A DNA stretch of 64,000 nucleotides from Streptomyces sp. SAI-135. Its GTDB lineage: Bacteria > Actinomycetota > Actinomycetes > Streptomycetales > Streptomycetaceae. The notes beneath the pieces were generated by a model. The model saw only the letters and a list, made by a program, of their open reading frames with translations, made no database searches and had not been told where the DNA came from. Shown one piece after another: positions 26,746 to 34,857 of this stretch. The DNA lies in assembly GCF_029893805.1 (NCBI RefSeq), contig NZ_JARXYP010000002.1:6200001-6264000 (forward strand), given 5' to 3'. Each line of letters opens with the position of its first letter. Position 1 is the stretch's first letter. Both the position numbers and the translations under genes were made by a program.

Positions 26746-27378
26746 TCACACATCTCCCGCGATCGTGTTCCGCTCGCTGGGCTGGACATACACCAGGCCG
26801 TCGCCCTCGAAGCGGATCTGGAAGGCCTCGCCGCCGCCCTCGCCCATGAATGTGCGGAACGTCACACCGGACTGGAAGGACTGGTTGAGGTTTCCCTGGT
26901 GGGCGATGTAGGCGCCCGGGTCGACGGTGAGGGGGTACTGGCGGCTCACGCGGAGGACCACCGCGGGGCCGTCCGACATGATCGCCGCCTGTCCGTGGCC
27001 CTCCACGGTGGTGGTGAACAGGCCGTTGCCCTGCGAGGCGCCGCGCATGCCGGTGAAGCTGGTCCCGGTGCGCAGGCCCGCGTCGGTCGCGAGCAGGTTG
27101 CTCGACTCCACGTACAGCTTGTCCCCCTGGAGACTGACGAGGTTGATCTCCGAGGCCCGGTCCGCGAACCAGCACGTGCCGTGCCCTGACACCTCCATCA
27201 CGGTCATCTGCTCGCCGGTGATGCGCCGGGTGACCATGCCCCGGATGCCCTCACCGCCGCCGCTGAGCTTTTTGAACTGCATCTGTCCGTCGTACGCGAC
27301 CATGGAGCCGTTCTTCGCCTTCACGGCGTCTCCGGTCATGTCTACGGCGAGCACTTTGCTGCCTTGGAGTCGAAACAT
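26746..27378 (-). CDS. AIM24-family protein (promoter-proximal paralogue)
   Basis: A 210-residue AIM24 protein starting MFRLQGSKVLAVDMTGDAV at ATG 27378. It is compact, with no extension, and contains the same strand motifs as its neighbours (NGSMVAYDGQMQFKK, VSGHGTCWFADRA). It is the first gene of the three-gene AIM24 operon; the intergenic repeat element begins 90 bases upstream. Confidence 0.87.
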   Translation of the reverse strand: MFRLQGSKVLAVDMTGDAVKAKNGSMVAYDGQMQFKKLSGGGEGIRGMVTRRITGEQMTVMEVSGHGTCWFADRASEINLVSLQGDKLYVESSNLLATDAGLRTGTSFTGMRGASQGNGLFTTTVEGHGQAAIMSDGPAVVLRVSRQYPLTVDPGAYIAHQGNLNQSFQSGVTFRTFMGEGGGEAFQIRFEGDGLVYVQPSERNTIAGDV

Positions 27379-27470
27379 CGCCACGGAGTGAAGGTAGCTG
27401 GCGGGGGGTGTGTGCGGACAGAGGCGTGGGTGGGTGGGCGGGGTGCGGGTTGGGTGGGGGCGGGCGTTTT

Positions 27471-27801
27471 GCGCAGTTCCCCGCGCCCCTGAATGCCTGC
27501 GGCGGCCCGTGACGGCTTCGGTGGGGGCGTGCGTAGCGCATACGGCCCGGTGGTGGGGTCGGTGCCGGGGTGGGGGGTGTCCGTCCTCGGTCCGGCGGCT
27601 CGGTCGCTTCAGCTGTCCTCGGTAACGGACGCCGGCCGCTGCGGGCGGACACCCCCCACCCCGTCCCCTTGCCGCCGTACGCGACTGACGGTCCATCGTG
27701 GCGCGCCGTCCGGCCAACGGCCCGTCGTGGCGCGGCGAGGTGGCGAACGGTCCGTCGTGGCGCGGGTGACTGCAACTCCTCAGGGGTGCGGGGAACTGCG
27801 C
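27471..27801. repeat. Structured intergenic repeat element, copy A
   Basis: The element is bounded by inverted ends, GCGCAGTTCCCCGCGCCCCT at 27471-27490 and a 19/20 complement at 27782-27801. Inside is a perfect 17-bp dyad (arms starting GGGGTGGGGGGTG near 27571 and ending CACCCC near 27662). It is nearly identical, in opposite orientation, to copy B at 31835-32097, and flanking DNA on both sides is also similar (about 27441-27845). Copy A carries three 18-bp tandem copies (27688-27705, 27717-27734, 27747-27764) missing from copy B. No coding frame looks real. It fills the 577-base gap between the AIM24 operon and the DUF3817 gene. Confidence 0.8.
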
Positions 27802-27955
27802 GACCAGCCACGACGGACCCGCGCCCGCCGCACGACCGAACCCCGCACCGCCCGGCGACCCCCCGCACAAGGTTTCCCGGACTGTTTGCCACAATGGACG
27901 AACGCTTGTGCGTGCGTTCACAAGCCGTCGACGTACCTCCCACCGAAGGTGACCC

Positions 27956-28300
27956 GTGGACCTCAAGACAGCCTCCGCCCTCCGACGCCTCCGCCTGGTC
28001 TCCGCTCCCGAGGCGATCTCGTTCCTGCTTCTGCTCGTCTGCTCGGTGCTGAAGCGGACCACGGACTTCAACGCCGTCCCGGTGATGGGCATGGTCCACG
28101 GCGTCCTGTTCATCCTGTACTTGATCTTCTGGCTCGACGCCTGGTTCCGTGCCAAGTGGTCCGCGAAGACCGGGATCTGGTACTTCGTGCTCTCCGTGCT
28201 GCCCACCGGCGGTTTCTTCGCCGAGCGTCGGCTCAAGCGTGAGGCCGAGGACGCCGTCATCGCGTCCCGGGCCCGCCAGGAAGGGATCGTGAACGCATGA
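27956..28300 (+). CDS. DUF3817 family small membrane protein
   Basis: A 114-residue protein with about three transmembrane segments (SFLLLLVCSVLKR, VHGVLFILYLIFWLDAW, WYFVLSVLPTGGFFAERR), matching DUF3817. The GVLFILYLIF and PTGGFFAER blocks recur in the paralogue at 32743. The GTG start at 27956 follows the repeat element by about 155 bases. It overlaps the thiamine-binding-type gene by four bases. Function unknown. Confidence 0.86.
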   Translation: MDLKTASALRRLRLVSAPEAISFLLLLVCSVLKRTTDFNAVPVMGMVHGVLFILYLIFWLDAWFRAKWSAKTGIWYFVLSVLPTGGFFAERRLKREAEDAVIASRARQEGIVNA

Positions 28301-28590
28301 TCGTCGCCTTCTCAGTGACCCCGCTCGGGGTCGGCGAGGACGTGGGGGAGCACGTCGCCGACGCGGTGCGGATCGTGCGGGAGTCGGGGCTGCCCAACCG
28401 CACCGACGCCATGTTCACCTCGATCGAGGGCGAGTGGGACGAGGTGATGGACGTCGTCCGGCGTGCCGTGGCCGCCGTGGAGGCGCGGGCGCCGCGTGTG
28501 TCGCTGGTGCTCAAGGCGGACATCCGGCCCGGTGTCACGGACGGTCTGACCTCCAAGGTGGAGACGGTGGAGCGGCACCTCGCCGGCTGA
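28297..28590 (+). CDS. MTH1187-family (DUF77) thiamine-binding-type protein
   Basis: A 97-residue ferredoxin-like-fold protein of the UPF0045/MTH1187 family, proposed to bind thiamine or a related small molecule in the cytoplasm. Recognisable segments are FSVTPLGVGEDVGEHVADAV and DVVRRAVAAVEARAPRVSLV. It is translationally coupled to the DUF3817 gene and followed by a strong terminator. Confidence 0.87.
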   Translation: MIVAFSVTPLGVGEDVGEHVADAVRIVRESGLPNRTDAMFTSIEGEWDEVMDVVRRAVAAVEARAPRVSLVLKADIRPGVTDGLTSKVETVERHLAG

Positions 28591-28612
28591 CGGCACCCCC
28601 GCCGACACGACG

Positions 28613-28643
28613 AACCCCGGCCCGCGCGGGCCGGGGTTTTCTT
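28613..28643 (+). terminator. Intrinsic terminator
   Basis: A perfect 26-base palindrome (28613-28638) ends in TTTTCTT, 23 bases after the MTH1187-family stop codon. This is one of the few classical T-tailed terminators in the window. Confidence 0.92.
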
Positions 28644-28653
28644 GTGCCCACTG

Positions 28654-28671
28654 TTTGAGCGCTCGCTCAAA
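28654..28671. promoter_or_regulatory. Operator O1 for the TetR operon at 28739-30815
   Basis: The perfect palindrome TTTGAGCG-CT-CGCTCAAA lies upstream of the SRPBCC-DUF4166-TetR operon. Its TTGAGC could also serve as the -35 element, with TGTACC about 16 bases on as the -10. Confidence 0.7.
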
Positions 28672-28696
28672 AACGTGTACCTTCCCGTCCAGAGAG

Positions 28697-28714
28697 TTTG
28701 AGCGGTCGCTCAAA
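28697..28714. promoter_or_regulatory. Operator O2 for the TetR operon at 28739-30815
   Basis: TTTGAGCG-GT-CGCTCAAA, identical in both arms to O1 and 43 bases downstream of it, ends 24 bases before the first start codon. The pair flanks the likely transcription start, a repression layout. Confidence 0.7.
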
Positions 28715-28738
28715 CAGCGAGCTCACCTGGGGGAATCA

Positions 28739-29491
28739 ATGGGGCTCTACATAGAGACACGCATCCGTGCCGATCTCGACGACCTCTGGGCCCGAACGCA
28801 GGAGCCGTCCCGGCACCAGCGCTGGGACCTCCGCTTCACCCGGATCACCTACCTCCCGCGCGCGCAGGACGAGCCGCAGCGCTTCCGGTACGCCACGCGC
28901 GTGCTGCCCGGTCTGACCGTCGCCGGCACCGGCGTCTCCGCGGGGGAGCGGGAACGCCCCGACGGCACCCGCACCTCCGCGCTGCGCTTCTCCTCCCCGC
29001 ACCCGCTCTCGCTCCTGGCGGAGGGCAGCGGCTACTGGCGTTACGTCCCCGACGGCGACGGCATCCGTTTCCTCACCGGGTACGACTACCGCCCCCGCTG
29101 GGGCCGCGTCGGCGCCGTCGCCGACCGTCTGCTCTTCCGCCCCCTGATCGGCTGGGCGACCGCCTGGTCCTTCGACCGGCTGCGGCTGTGGCTGGAGCGG
29201 GGGATCACCCCGGAGCGGGCCCTGTGGAACTGGCTGGCCGAACTCCTGGTCCGCGCCCTGGTCGTGCTCGTCGCCGGCGCCGGTCTCGGTCAGGAGCGCT
29301 TCCTGCACCTCTTCGGCCCGCTGGCGGCGTCGATGGCGTACCTCTGGCCGCTCCTCCTCGCCCTGGCCATTTCCCTGGCCCTGTTCAAGTCACCCCTGTC
29401 CGGCACCCCGGCCGCCCGTCGCTGTCTGCGCAGGCCGCCCACGCGCGCGCGTGCGCCGCGTGTCCTGCACACCCTGGAGACCCCGCGATGA
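28739..29491 (+). CDS. SRPBCC-like N-terminal domain with C-terminal membrane segments
   Basis: A 250-residue protein. Residues 1-150 look like a START/polyketide-cyclase-like fold (MGLYIETRIRADLDDLWART and SRHQRWDLRFTRITYLP). The C-terminal part has about two or three hydrophobic helices (LLVRALVVLVAGAGL, MAYLWPLLLALAISLALF) and a basic tail. The ATG at 28739 sits behind GGGGGAA. It opens a three-gene operon whose joints are 4-base overlaps and which ends with its own TetR regulator. Function unknown; a lipid or hydrophobic ligand is plausible. Confidence 0.8.
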   Translation: MGLYIETRIRADLDDLWARTQEPSRHQRWDLRFTRITYLPRAQDEPQRFRYATRVLPGLTVAGTGVSAGERERPDGTRTSALRFSSPHPLSLLAEGSGYWRYVPDGDGIRFLTGYDYRPRWGRVGAVADRLLFRPLIGWATAWSFDRLRLWLERGITPERALWNWLAELLVRALVVLVAGAGLGQERFLHLFGPLAASMAYLWPLLLALAISLALFKSPLSGTPAARRCLRRPPTRARAPRVLHTLETPR

Positions 29492-30168
29492 CCTCGATGT
29501 TCCGCACGGTGATGGGCGCCGACTTCGACCGCCTTCACCCCCAGCTGCAGCGCCGCTTCTCGGTCGGTCTGGACTCCGGCGAGGCGTGCACCGGCCGGGG
29601 CGTGATGGACCGGGTCTGGCACGGCGGGGCGTTCGTGAAGCCCTTCCTGGCCCTCGGGGCGACCCGCAACATCCTGGTGCCGAGACCGGGGCGGAACGTG
29701 CCGTTCGTGATCGAGAACGTGCCCTACGTCGACACCCACGGCCGTGAGACGGTGACCTTCGTGCGCACCTTCCGCCTGCCAGGCCGCCCCCGCCGCTTCG
29801 ACGCCCAGATGGTCCTGAGCCCCAAGGGCGACCGCATCCTCGACTACCTCGGCACCCACCAGCACTTGGCCAGCGAGCTGCACTTCCGCGCCGAGCCCGA
29901 CGGCTCGCTGTTGATCCGCTCGGGGGAGCACCGGTTCCGGGAGGGTGTGGTCGACGTCCGGGTGCCCGAGCTGATCGGCGCGAGTGCGGAGGTGCGGGAG
30001 TCGTACGACGACAGGACGGGCCGTTTCCGCATCCGGGTCCGGGTCGTCAACCGGTACTTCGGCCCGCTCTTCGGCTACCAGGGTTCCTTCGAGGCGACGT
30101 ACAGCGACGTCACGGCCTGCGGAGTCCGCCCCGGCCTGCGTCCCGTGCGCGAGGAGGCGCGCGCGTGA
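29488..30168 (+). CDS. DUF4166-family protein
   Basis: A 226-residue soluble protein beginning MTSMFRTVMGADFDRLHPQLQRRFSV, with the DUF4166 hallmarks GVMDRVWHGG and a beta-rich C-terminal half. The family has no firm function and often sits with saccharopine-dehydrogenase-like or SRPBCC proteins. It overlaps the preceding gene (ATGA) and the following TetR gene (GTGA) by four bases each, so stoichiometric co-expression is expected. Confidence 0.85.
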   Translation: MTSMFRTVMGADFDRLHPQLQRRFSVGLDSGEACTGRGVMDRVWHGGAFVKPFLALGATRNILVPRPGRNVPFVIENVPYVDTHGRETVTFVRTFRLPGRPRRFDAQMVLSPKGDRILDYLGTHQHLASELHFRAEPDGSLLIRSGEHRFREGVVDVRVPELIGASAEVRESYDDRTGRFRIRVRVVNRYFGPLFGYQGSFEATYSDVTACGVRPGLRPVREEARA

Positions 30169-30815
30169 GCCCCGAGAGCGCCAAGTCCCTGGAGACGAAG
30201 ACCAAGCTCCTCGACGGCGCCCTGCGGACCCTCACCGAGCAGGGCATCGCGAAGACCTCCGCCCGCACGGTGGCGGCGGCCGCGGGCGTCAACCAGGCCC
30301 TCGTCTTCTACCACTTCGGCACCGTCGACGAGCTCCTGGCCGCGGCCTGCCGCTACGGGGCGGAGCGCGCGGTGGCCCGCTACCGCGAGCGGCTGGCCGC
30401 CGTGACCTCGCTGTCCGAACTCCTCGCGGTGGGCCGGAAGGTCCACGAGGAGGAGCGGGCCGGAGGGCATGTGGCCCTCCTCGGCCAGCTGCTCGCCGGC
30501 GCCCAGACCCACGCCACCCTCGGCCCCGCCACCGCGGCGGGCCTTGAACTGTGGATCGCCGAGATCGAGAAGGTCCTCACCCGGGTCCTTGCCGCCACCC
30601 CCTTCGGCGAGTTCGCCGATCCCGCGGGCCTGGCCCGGGCGGTGGCCGCGTCCTTCGTGGGCATCGAGCTGTACGAAGGGGTCGACGCGGCCGGGGCCGG
30701 CTCGGCGCTGGACGCCCTGGAGCAGCTCGGTGTGCTCGTCGCCGCGCTGGAGGACCTGGGTCCGGTGGCCCAGCGCGCGGTGCGCCACCATCTCCGGCGG
30801 ACCGGCCGCCGCTGA
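30165..30815 (+). CDS. TetR-family regulator, autoregulatory candidate
   Basis: A 216-residue TetR protein with helix-turn-helix IAKTSARTVAAAAGVNQALV and FYHFGTVDELL. It is the last gene of the operon, with GTG start overlapping the DUF4166 stop. The twin palindromes at 28654 and 28697 are the natural targets, which would make the operon self-repressed and ligand-inducible. Confidence 0.9.
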   Translation: MSPESAKSLETKTKLLDGALRTLTEQGIAKTSARTVAAAAGVNQALVFYHFGTVDELLAAACRYGAERAVARYRERLAAVTSLSELLAVGRKVHEEERAGGHVALLGQLLAGAQTHATLGPATAAGLELWIAEIEKVLTRVLAATPFGEFADPAGLARAVAASFVGIELYEGVDAAGAGSALDALEQLGVLVAALEDLGPVAQRAVRHHLRRTGRR

Positions 30816-30846
30816 CCCCGTCCCACCCCTACCCGAGAGGACCCCG

Positions 30847-31746
30847 GTGCCCGACAGCCTCTACGAGATCCTGGACGACCGTTTCCGGCCCTGCACCAAC
30901 GGCGACAGCAGGCTGGAGACCCTCTACGACGGCTGCCGCTGGGCCGAGGGACCGCTGTACCTGCCCGCGTGGCGCCAGCTGATCTGGAGCGACATCCCGA
31001 ACGACCGCATCCTGCGCTGGGACGAGGCCACCGGCGCGGTCGGCGTCTTCCGCGCCCCGGCCGGCAACAGCAACGGCAACACCGTCGACCGGCAGGGCCG
31101 TCTCGTCACCTGCGAGCAGGGCAACCGGCGCGTCACCCGCACCGAGCCGGACGGCACGGTGACCGTCCTGGCCGAGCGCCATCAGGGCAGGCGCCTGAAC
31201 AGTCCGAACGACTCCGTCGTGCGCTCCGACGGCACGATCTGGTTCTCCGACCCGGACTTCGGCATCCTCAGCGACTACGAGGGGCACCGGGCCGAGTCGG
31301 AGATCGGGGCGTGCCATGTGTACCGGATCGATCCGGTCACGGGTGAGGTGTCCCTCGCCGCGGACGGCCTCGACGGCCCCAACGGGGTGATCCTCTCGCC
31401 CGACGAGCGGCAGCTGTACGTCTCCGACTCACGGGCGGCCCGGATCCACCGGTACGACGTCCACGCCGACGGCACGCTCTCGGACGGCGAGGTCTTCGCC
31501 GAGGCCCGCGAGGGCGTCCACTTCGACAACATCCGCTTCGACGACGAGGGCCGGCTGTGGGCTGCCGCCCTGGCCGACGGTGTCCACTGCTACGACCCCG
31601 ACGGCACGTTGATCGGCCGCGTGCGGGTGCCCGAACCGGTGGCCAACGTGACGTTCGGAGGGCCGAAGGGGAATCGGCTGTTCATCGCGGCCACGACTTC
31701 CTTGTACTCGCTGGTGATGTCGGTGACGGGGGCGCGGCGGATCTAG
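30847..31746 (+). CDS. SMP-30/gluconolactonase-family protein
   Basis: A 299-residue six-bladed beta-propeller hydrolase of the SMP-30 family, which opens sugar lactones using a divalent metal. Metal-site residues appear as Glu in CRWAEGPLYL, Asn in RLNSPNDSVV and Asp in DGPNGVILSPDERQLYVSDS. The GTG start has GAGAGG six bases upstream. It lies 31 bases after the TetR gene and may belong to the same transcript. The actual lactone substrate is unknown. Confidence 0.9.
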   Translation: MPDSLYEILDDRFRPCTNGDSRLETLYDGCRWAEGPLYLPAWRQLIWSDIPNDRILRWDEATGAVGVFRAPAGNSNGNTVDRQGRLVTCEQGNRRVTRTEPDGTVTVLAERHQGRRLNSPNDSVVRSDGTIWFSDPDFGILSDYEGHRAESEIGACHVYRIDPVTGEVSLAADGLDGPNGVILSPDERQLYVSDSRAARIHRYDVHADGTLSDGEVFAEAREGVHFDNIRFDDEGRLWAAALADGVHCYDPDGTLIGRVRVPEPVANVTFGGPKGNRLFIAATTSLYSLVMSVTGARRI

Positions 31747-31834
31747 CGAGGGTTGCTGCGCCGGGCTTGAGCGGGGCGCCTAGGGGGGTGCGGGGTTCGG
31801 TTGGGGGGCGGGTGCGGGTCCGTCGTGGCTGGTC

Positions 31835-32097
31835 GCGCAGTTCCCCGCGCCCCTGGGTGGGACATGTGGACGCTCGTGCAGACGCGGACGGCGGCAAGGG
31901 GACGGGGTGGGGGGTGTCCGCCCGCAGCGGCCGGCGTCCGTTACCGAGGACAGTTGAAGGGGGCGAGCCGCCGGACCGAGGACGGATACCCCCCCACCCC
32001 GGCACCGACCCCACCACCGGGCCGTATGCGCTACGCACGCCCCCACCGAAGCCGTCACGGGCCGCCGCAGGCATCTCAGGGGCGCGGGGAACTGCGC
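31835..32097. repeat. Structured intergenic repeat element, copy B (inverted relative to copy A)
   Basis: The ends at 31835-31854 and 32078-32097 are perfect 20-base inverted repeats. Reading the minus strand gives copy A's sequence almost base for base over about 220 bases, and the outer flanks (to about 31775 and 32130) also match. It lacks the 18-bp tandem repeats of copy A and is 68 bases shorter. It occupies most of the 443-base gap between the lactonase and MarR genes; no coding frame is convincing. Confidence 0.8.
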
Positions 32098-32189
32098 AAA
32101 ACGCCCGCCCCCACCGAACCCGCACCCGAACAAGTCTGAAGGGCGAGACACTGCTGACCACGATGTGACCGGCCGGTAAGGTCGGTGCC

Positions 32190-32699
32190 GTGCCGAAGCC
32201 GCTCAGTCTTCCCTTCGACCCCATCGCCCGCGCCGACGAACTCTGGAAGCAGCGCTGGGGAAACGTGCCGTCCATGGCCGCGATCACCTCGATCATGCGT
32301 GCGCACCAGATCCTGCTCGGCGAGGTCGACGCGGTGGTCAAGCCGTACGGACTGACCTTCGCGCGATACGAGGCGCTGGTGCTGCTCAACTTCGCCAAGG
32401 CGGGCGAGCTGCCGATGTCGAAGATCGGCGAGCGGCTCATGGTGCACCCCACGTCCGTCACCAACACCGTGGACCGCCTGGTCAGGTCCGGCCTGGTCGA
32501 CAAGCGCCCCAACCCCAACGACGGCCGCGGCACCCTCGCCTCCATCACCGACAAGGGCCGCGAGGTCGTCGAGGCCGCCACCCGGGACCTCATGGCGATG
32601 GACTTCGGCCTCGGTGTCTACGACGCCGAGGAGTGCGCGGAGATCTTCGCGATGCTGCGCCCGCTGAGGGTGGCGGCACGGGACTTCGACGAGGACTGA
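32190..32699 (+). CDS. MarR-family transcriptional regulator
   Basis: A 169-residue MarR protein with winged helix from MSKIGERLMVHPTSVTNTVD to the wing KRPNPNDGRGTLASIT. The GTG start at 32190 is seven bases after TAAGGT (32177-32182), so the mRNA is probably leaderless. It lies just upstream of a DUF3817 gene with its own promoter and of icmA. Regulated genes are unknown. Confidence 0.9.
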   Translation: MPKPLSLPFDPIARADELWKQRWGNVPSMAAITSIMRAHQILLGEVDAVVKPYGLTFARYEALVLLNFAKAGELPMSKIGERLMVHPTSVTNTVDRLVRSGLVDKRPNPNDGRGTLASITDKGREVVEAATRDLMAMDFGLGVYDAEECAEIFAMLRPLRVAARDFDED

Positions 32700-32742
32700 C
32701 CCAGGTCAAGATCTCCCGGAACGGACGGTTACGCTCGACGCC

Positions 32743-33081
32743 ATGAAGAAGAGCGTGCTGACCCGCTACCGCGTCATGGCCTACGTCACCGGTGTGCTGC
32801 TGGTCCTGCTGACCCTCGGCGTCATCGCCAAGTACCTGCTGAAGATCGACGGCGCCGACAGCTTCACGACGGCCGTCGGTATCGCGCACGGCTGGCTGTA
32901 CGTGGTCTACCTCGTCTTCGCCTTCGACCTCGGCTCCAAGGCGAAGTGGCCGGTCGCCAAGCAGCTGTGGGTCCTGCTCGCCGGGACGATCCCGACGGCC
33001 GCCTTCTTCGTGGAGCGGAAGGTCAGCCGCGAGCTGGAGAGCAGGGTCACGGACGGGGCTCCCGCCCCCGTCAAGGCGTAA
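32743..33081 (+). CDS. DUF3817 family small membrane protein (second copy)
   Basis: A 112-residue paralogue of the protein encoded at 27956. It has about three transmembrane helices (VTGVLLVLLTLGVIAKYLL, VGIAHGWLYVVYLVFAF, WVLLAGTIPTAAFFVER). TACGCT ends seven bases before the ATG, again the leaderless geometry. Function unknown. Confidence 0.85.
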   Translation: MKKSVLTRYRVMAYVTGVLLVLLTLGVIAKYLLKIDGADSFTTAVGIAHGWLYVVYLVFAFDLGSKAKWPVAKQLWVLLAGTIPTAAFFVERKVSRELESRVTDGAPAPVKA

Positions 33082-33127
33082 CCCTCACCGCCGTGCGGTA
33101 CGCGCACGGCGGCCGCCTGTCGACGTT

Positions 33128-33145
33128 TACTAGGACGTCCTAGTA
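33128..33145. promoter_or_regulatory. Perfect palindromic operator overlapping the icmA promoter
   Basis: TACTAGGAC-GTCCTAGTA is an 18-base perfect palindrome. It overlaps the presumed -10 element TAGCTT (33144-33149), which is seven bases before the icmA ATG. A bound repressor would block the promoter. A TetR gene lies convergently just past icmA and is one candidate. Confidence 0.7.
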
Positions 33146-33156
33146 GCTTCGATGGT

Positions 33157-34857
33157 ATGGACGCTGACGCCATCGAAGCGGGTCGCCGTCGTTGGCAGGC
33201 CCGGTACGACGCCTCGCGCAGGCGTGCGGGCGACTTCACCACGCTCTCGGGGGACCCCGTGGAGCCGGTGTACGGGCCGCGGCCGGGGGACGTGTACGAG
33301 GGCTTCGAGCGGATCGGGTGGCCGGGGGAGTACCCCTTCACGCGCGGGCTGTACCCGACCGGTTACCGGGGGCGGACCTGGACCATCCGGCAGTTCGCCG
33401 GGTTCGGGAACGCCGAGCAGACCAACGAGCGGTACCGGAAGATCCTCGCCGACGGCGGCGGCGGGCTGTCGGTCGCCTTCGACATGCCGACGCTCATGGG
33501 GCGCGACTCCGACGACCCCCGCTCACTCGGCGAGGTCGGCCACTGCGGGGTCGCCGTCGACTCGGCGGCCGACATGGAGGTCCTGTTCCGGGGCATCCCG
33601 CTGGGCGAGGTGACCACCTCCATGACGATCAGCGGGCCCGCTATCCCCGTCTTCTGCATGTACCTGGTCGCGGCCGAGCGCCAGGGCGTGGACCCGTCCG
33701 TCCTCAACGGCACGCTCCAGACGGACATCTTCAAGGAGTACATCGCGCAGAAGGAGTGGCTCTTCCAGCCCGAGCCGCACCTGCGCCTCATCGGCGACCT
33801 GATGGAGCACTGCGCGGCCGCCATCCCCGCCTACAAGCCGCTGTCCGTCTCCGGATACCACATCCGAGAGGCCGGTTCGACGGCCGCGCAGGAGCTGGCG
33901 TACACGCTCGCGGACGGCTTCGGATACGTGGAGCTGGGACTCTCGCGCGGACTGGACGTCGACGTGTTCGCGCCAGGGCTCTCCTTCTTCTTCGACGCGC
34001 ACGTCGACTTCTTCGAGGAGATCGCCAAGTTCCGAGCGGCGCGGCGCATCTGGGCGCGGTGGATGCGGGACGTGTACGGGGCCAGGTCCGAGAAGGCGCA
34101 GTGGCTGCGCTTCCACACCCAGACCGCGGGCGTCTCGCTGACCGCGCAGCAGCCGTACAACAACGTCGTCCGTACGGCGGTCGAGGCGCTCGCGGCCGTG
34201 CTCGGCGGGACCAACTCCCTGCACACCAACGCCCTGGACGAGACCCTCGCCCTGCCGTCGGAACAGGCCGCGGAGGTCGCCCTGCGCACCCAGCAGGTGC
34301 TCATGGAGGAGACCGGGGTCGCCAACGTGGCTGATCCGCTGGGTGGTTCGTGGTTCGTCGAGCAGCTCACGGACCGGATCGAGGCAGACGCGGAGAACAT
34401 CTTCGAGCAGATCAAGGAGCGGGGCCTGAGGGCGCACTCCGACGGCCGGCACCCCATCGGGCCCGTCACGTCCGGGATCCTGCGCGGGATCGAGGACGGC
34501 TGGTTCACCGGCGAGATCGCCGAGGCGGCCTTCCGCTACCAACAGGCCCTGGAGAAGGGCGAGAAGAGGGTCGTGGGGGTGAACGTCCACCACGGGTCGG
34601 TCACCGGGGACCTGGAGATCCTGCGGGTCGGCCACGAGGTGGAACGGGAGCAGGTGCGGGCGCTGGACGGCCGTAAGGCGGCGAGGGACGAGAGGGCCGT
34701 GCGAACCGCCCTGGAGGGAATGCTCGTCGCCGCCCGCGACGGGTCCAACATGATCGGACCGATGCTGGACGCGGTGCGCGCGGAGGCGACTCTCGGGGAG
34801 ATCTGCGGAGCGCTGCGGGACGAGTGGGGGACGTACACGGAGCCGGCCGGGTTCTAG
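33157..34857 (+). CDS. icmA: Isobutyryl-CoA mutase large subunit IcmA
   Basis: A 566-residue substrate-binding subunit of the coenzyme B12-dependent enzyme that interconverts isobutyryl-CoA and n-butyryl-CoA, linking valine breakdown to butyryl-CoA supply. It is a TIM-barrel mutase alpha domain without a B12-binding domain, so it needs a separate small subunit (IcmB), not seen here. The two reported discriminators from methylmalonyl-CoA mutase are present: Phe80 (TIRQFAGFG) instead of Tyr89, and Gln198 (EYIAQKEW) instead of Arg207. The ATG at 33157 appears leaderless behind TAGCTT. The stop codon overlaps the convergent TetR stop by three bases. Confidence 0.95.
   Translation: MDADAIEAGRRRWQARYDASRRRAGDFTTLSGDPVEPVYGPRPGDVYEGFERIGWPGEYPFTRGLYPTGYRGRTWTIRQFAGFGNAEQTNERYRKILADGGGGLSVAFDMPTLMGRDSDDPRSLGEVGHCGVAVDSAADMEVLFRGIPLGEVTTSMTISGPAIPVFCMYLVAAERQGVDPSVLNGTLQTDIFKEYIAQKEWLFQPEPHLRLIGDLMEHCAAAIPAYKPLSVSGYHIREAGSTAAQELAYTLADGFGYVELGLSRGLDVDVFAPGLSFFFDAHVDFFEEIAKFRAARRIWARWMRDVYGARSEKAQWLRFHTQTAGVSLTAQQPYNNVVRTAVEALAAVLGGTNSLHTNALDETLALPSEQAAEVALRTQQVLMEETGVANVADPLGGSWFVEQLTDRIEADAENIFEQIKERGLRAHSDGRHPIGPVTSGILRGIEDGWFTGEIAEAAFRYQQALEKGEKRVVGVNVHHGSVTGDLEILRVGHEVEREQVRALDGRKAARDERAVRTALEGMLVAARDGSNMIGPMLDAVRAEATLGEICGALRDEWGTYTEPAGF

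Noticed and set aside
27379..27955. Several short open frames inside repeat copy A.
   Set aside because: Equivalent frames in copy B are not kept intact in a consistent way, and the region is dominated by dyads, so protein coding is unlikely.
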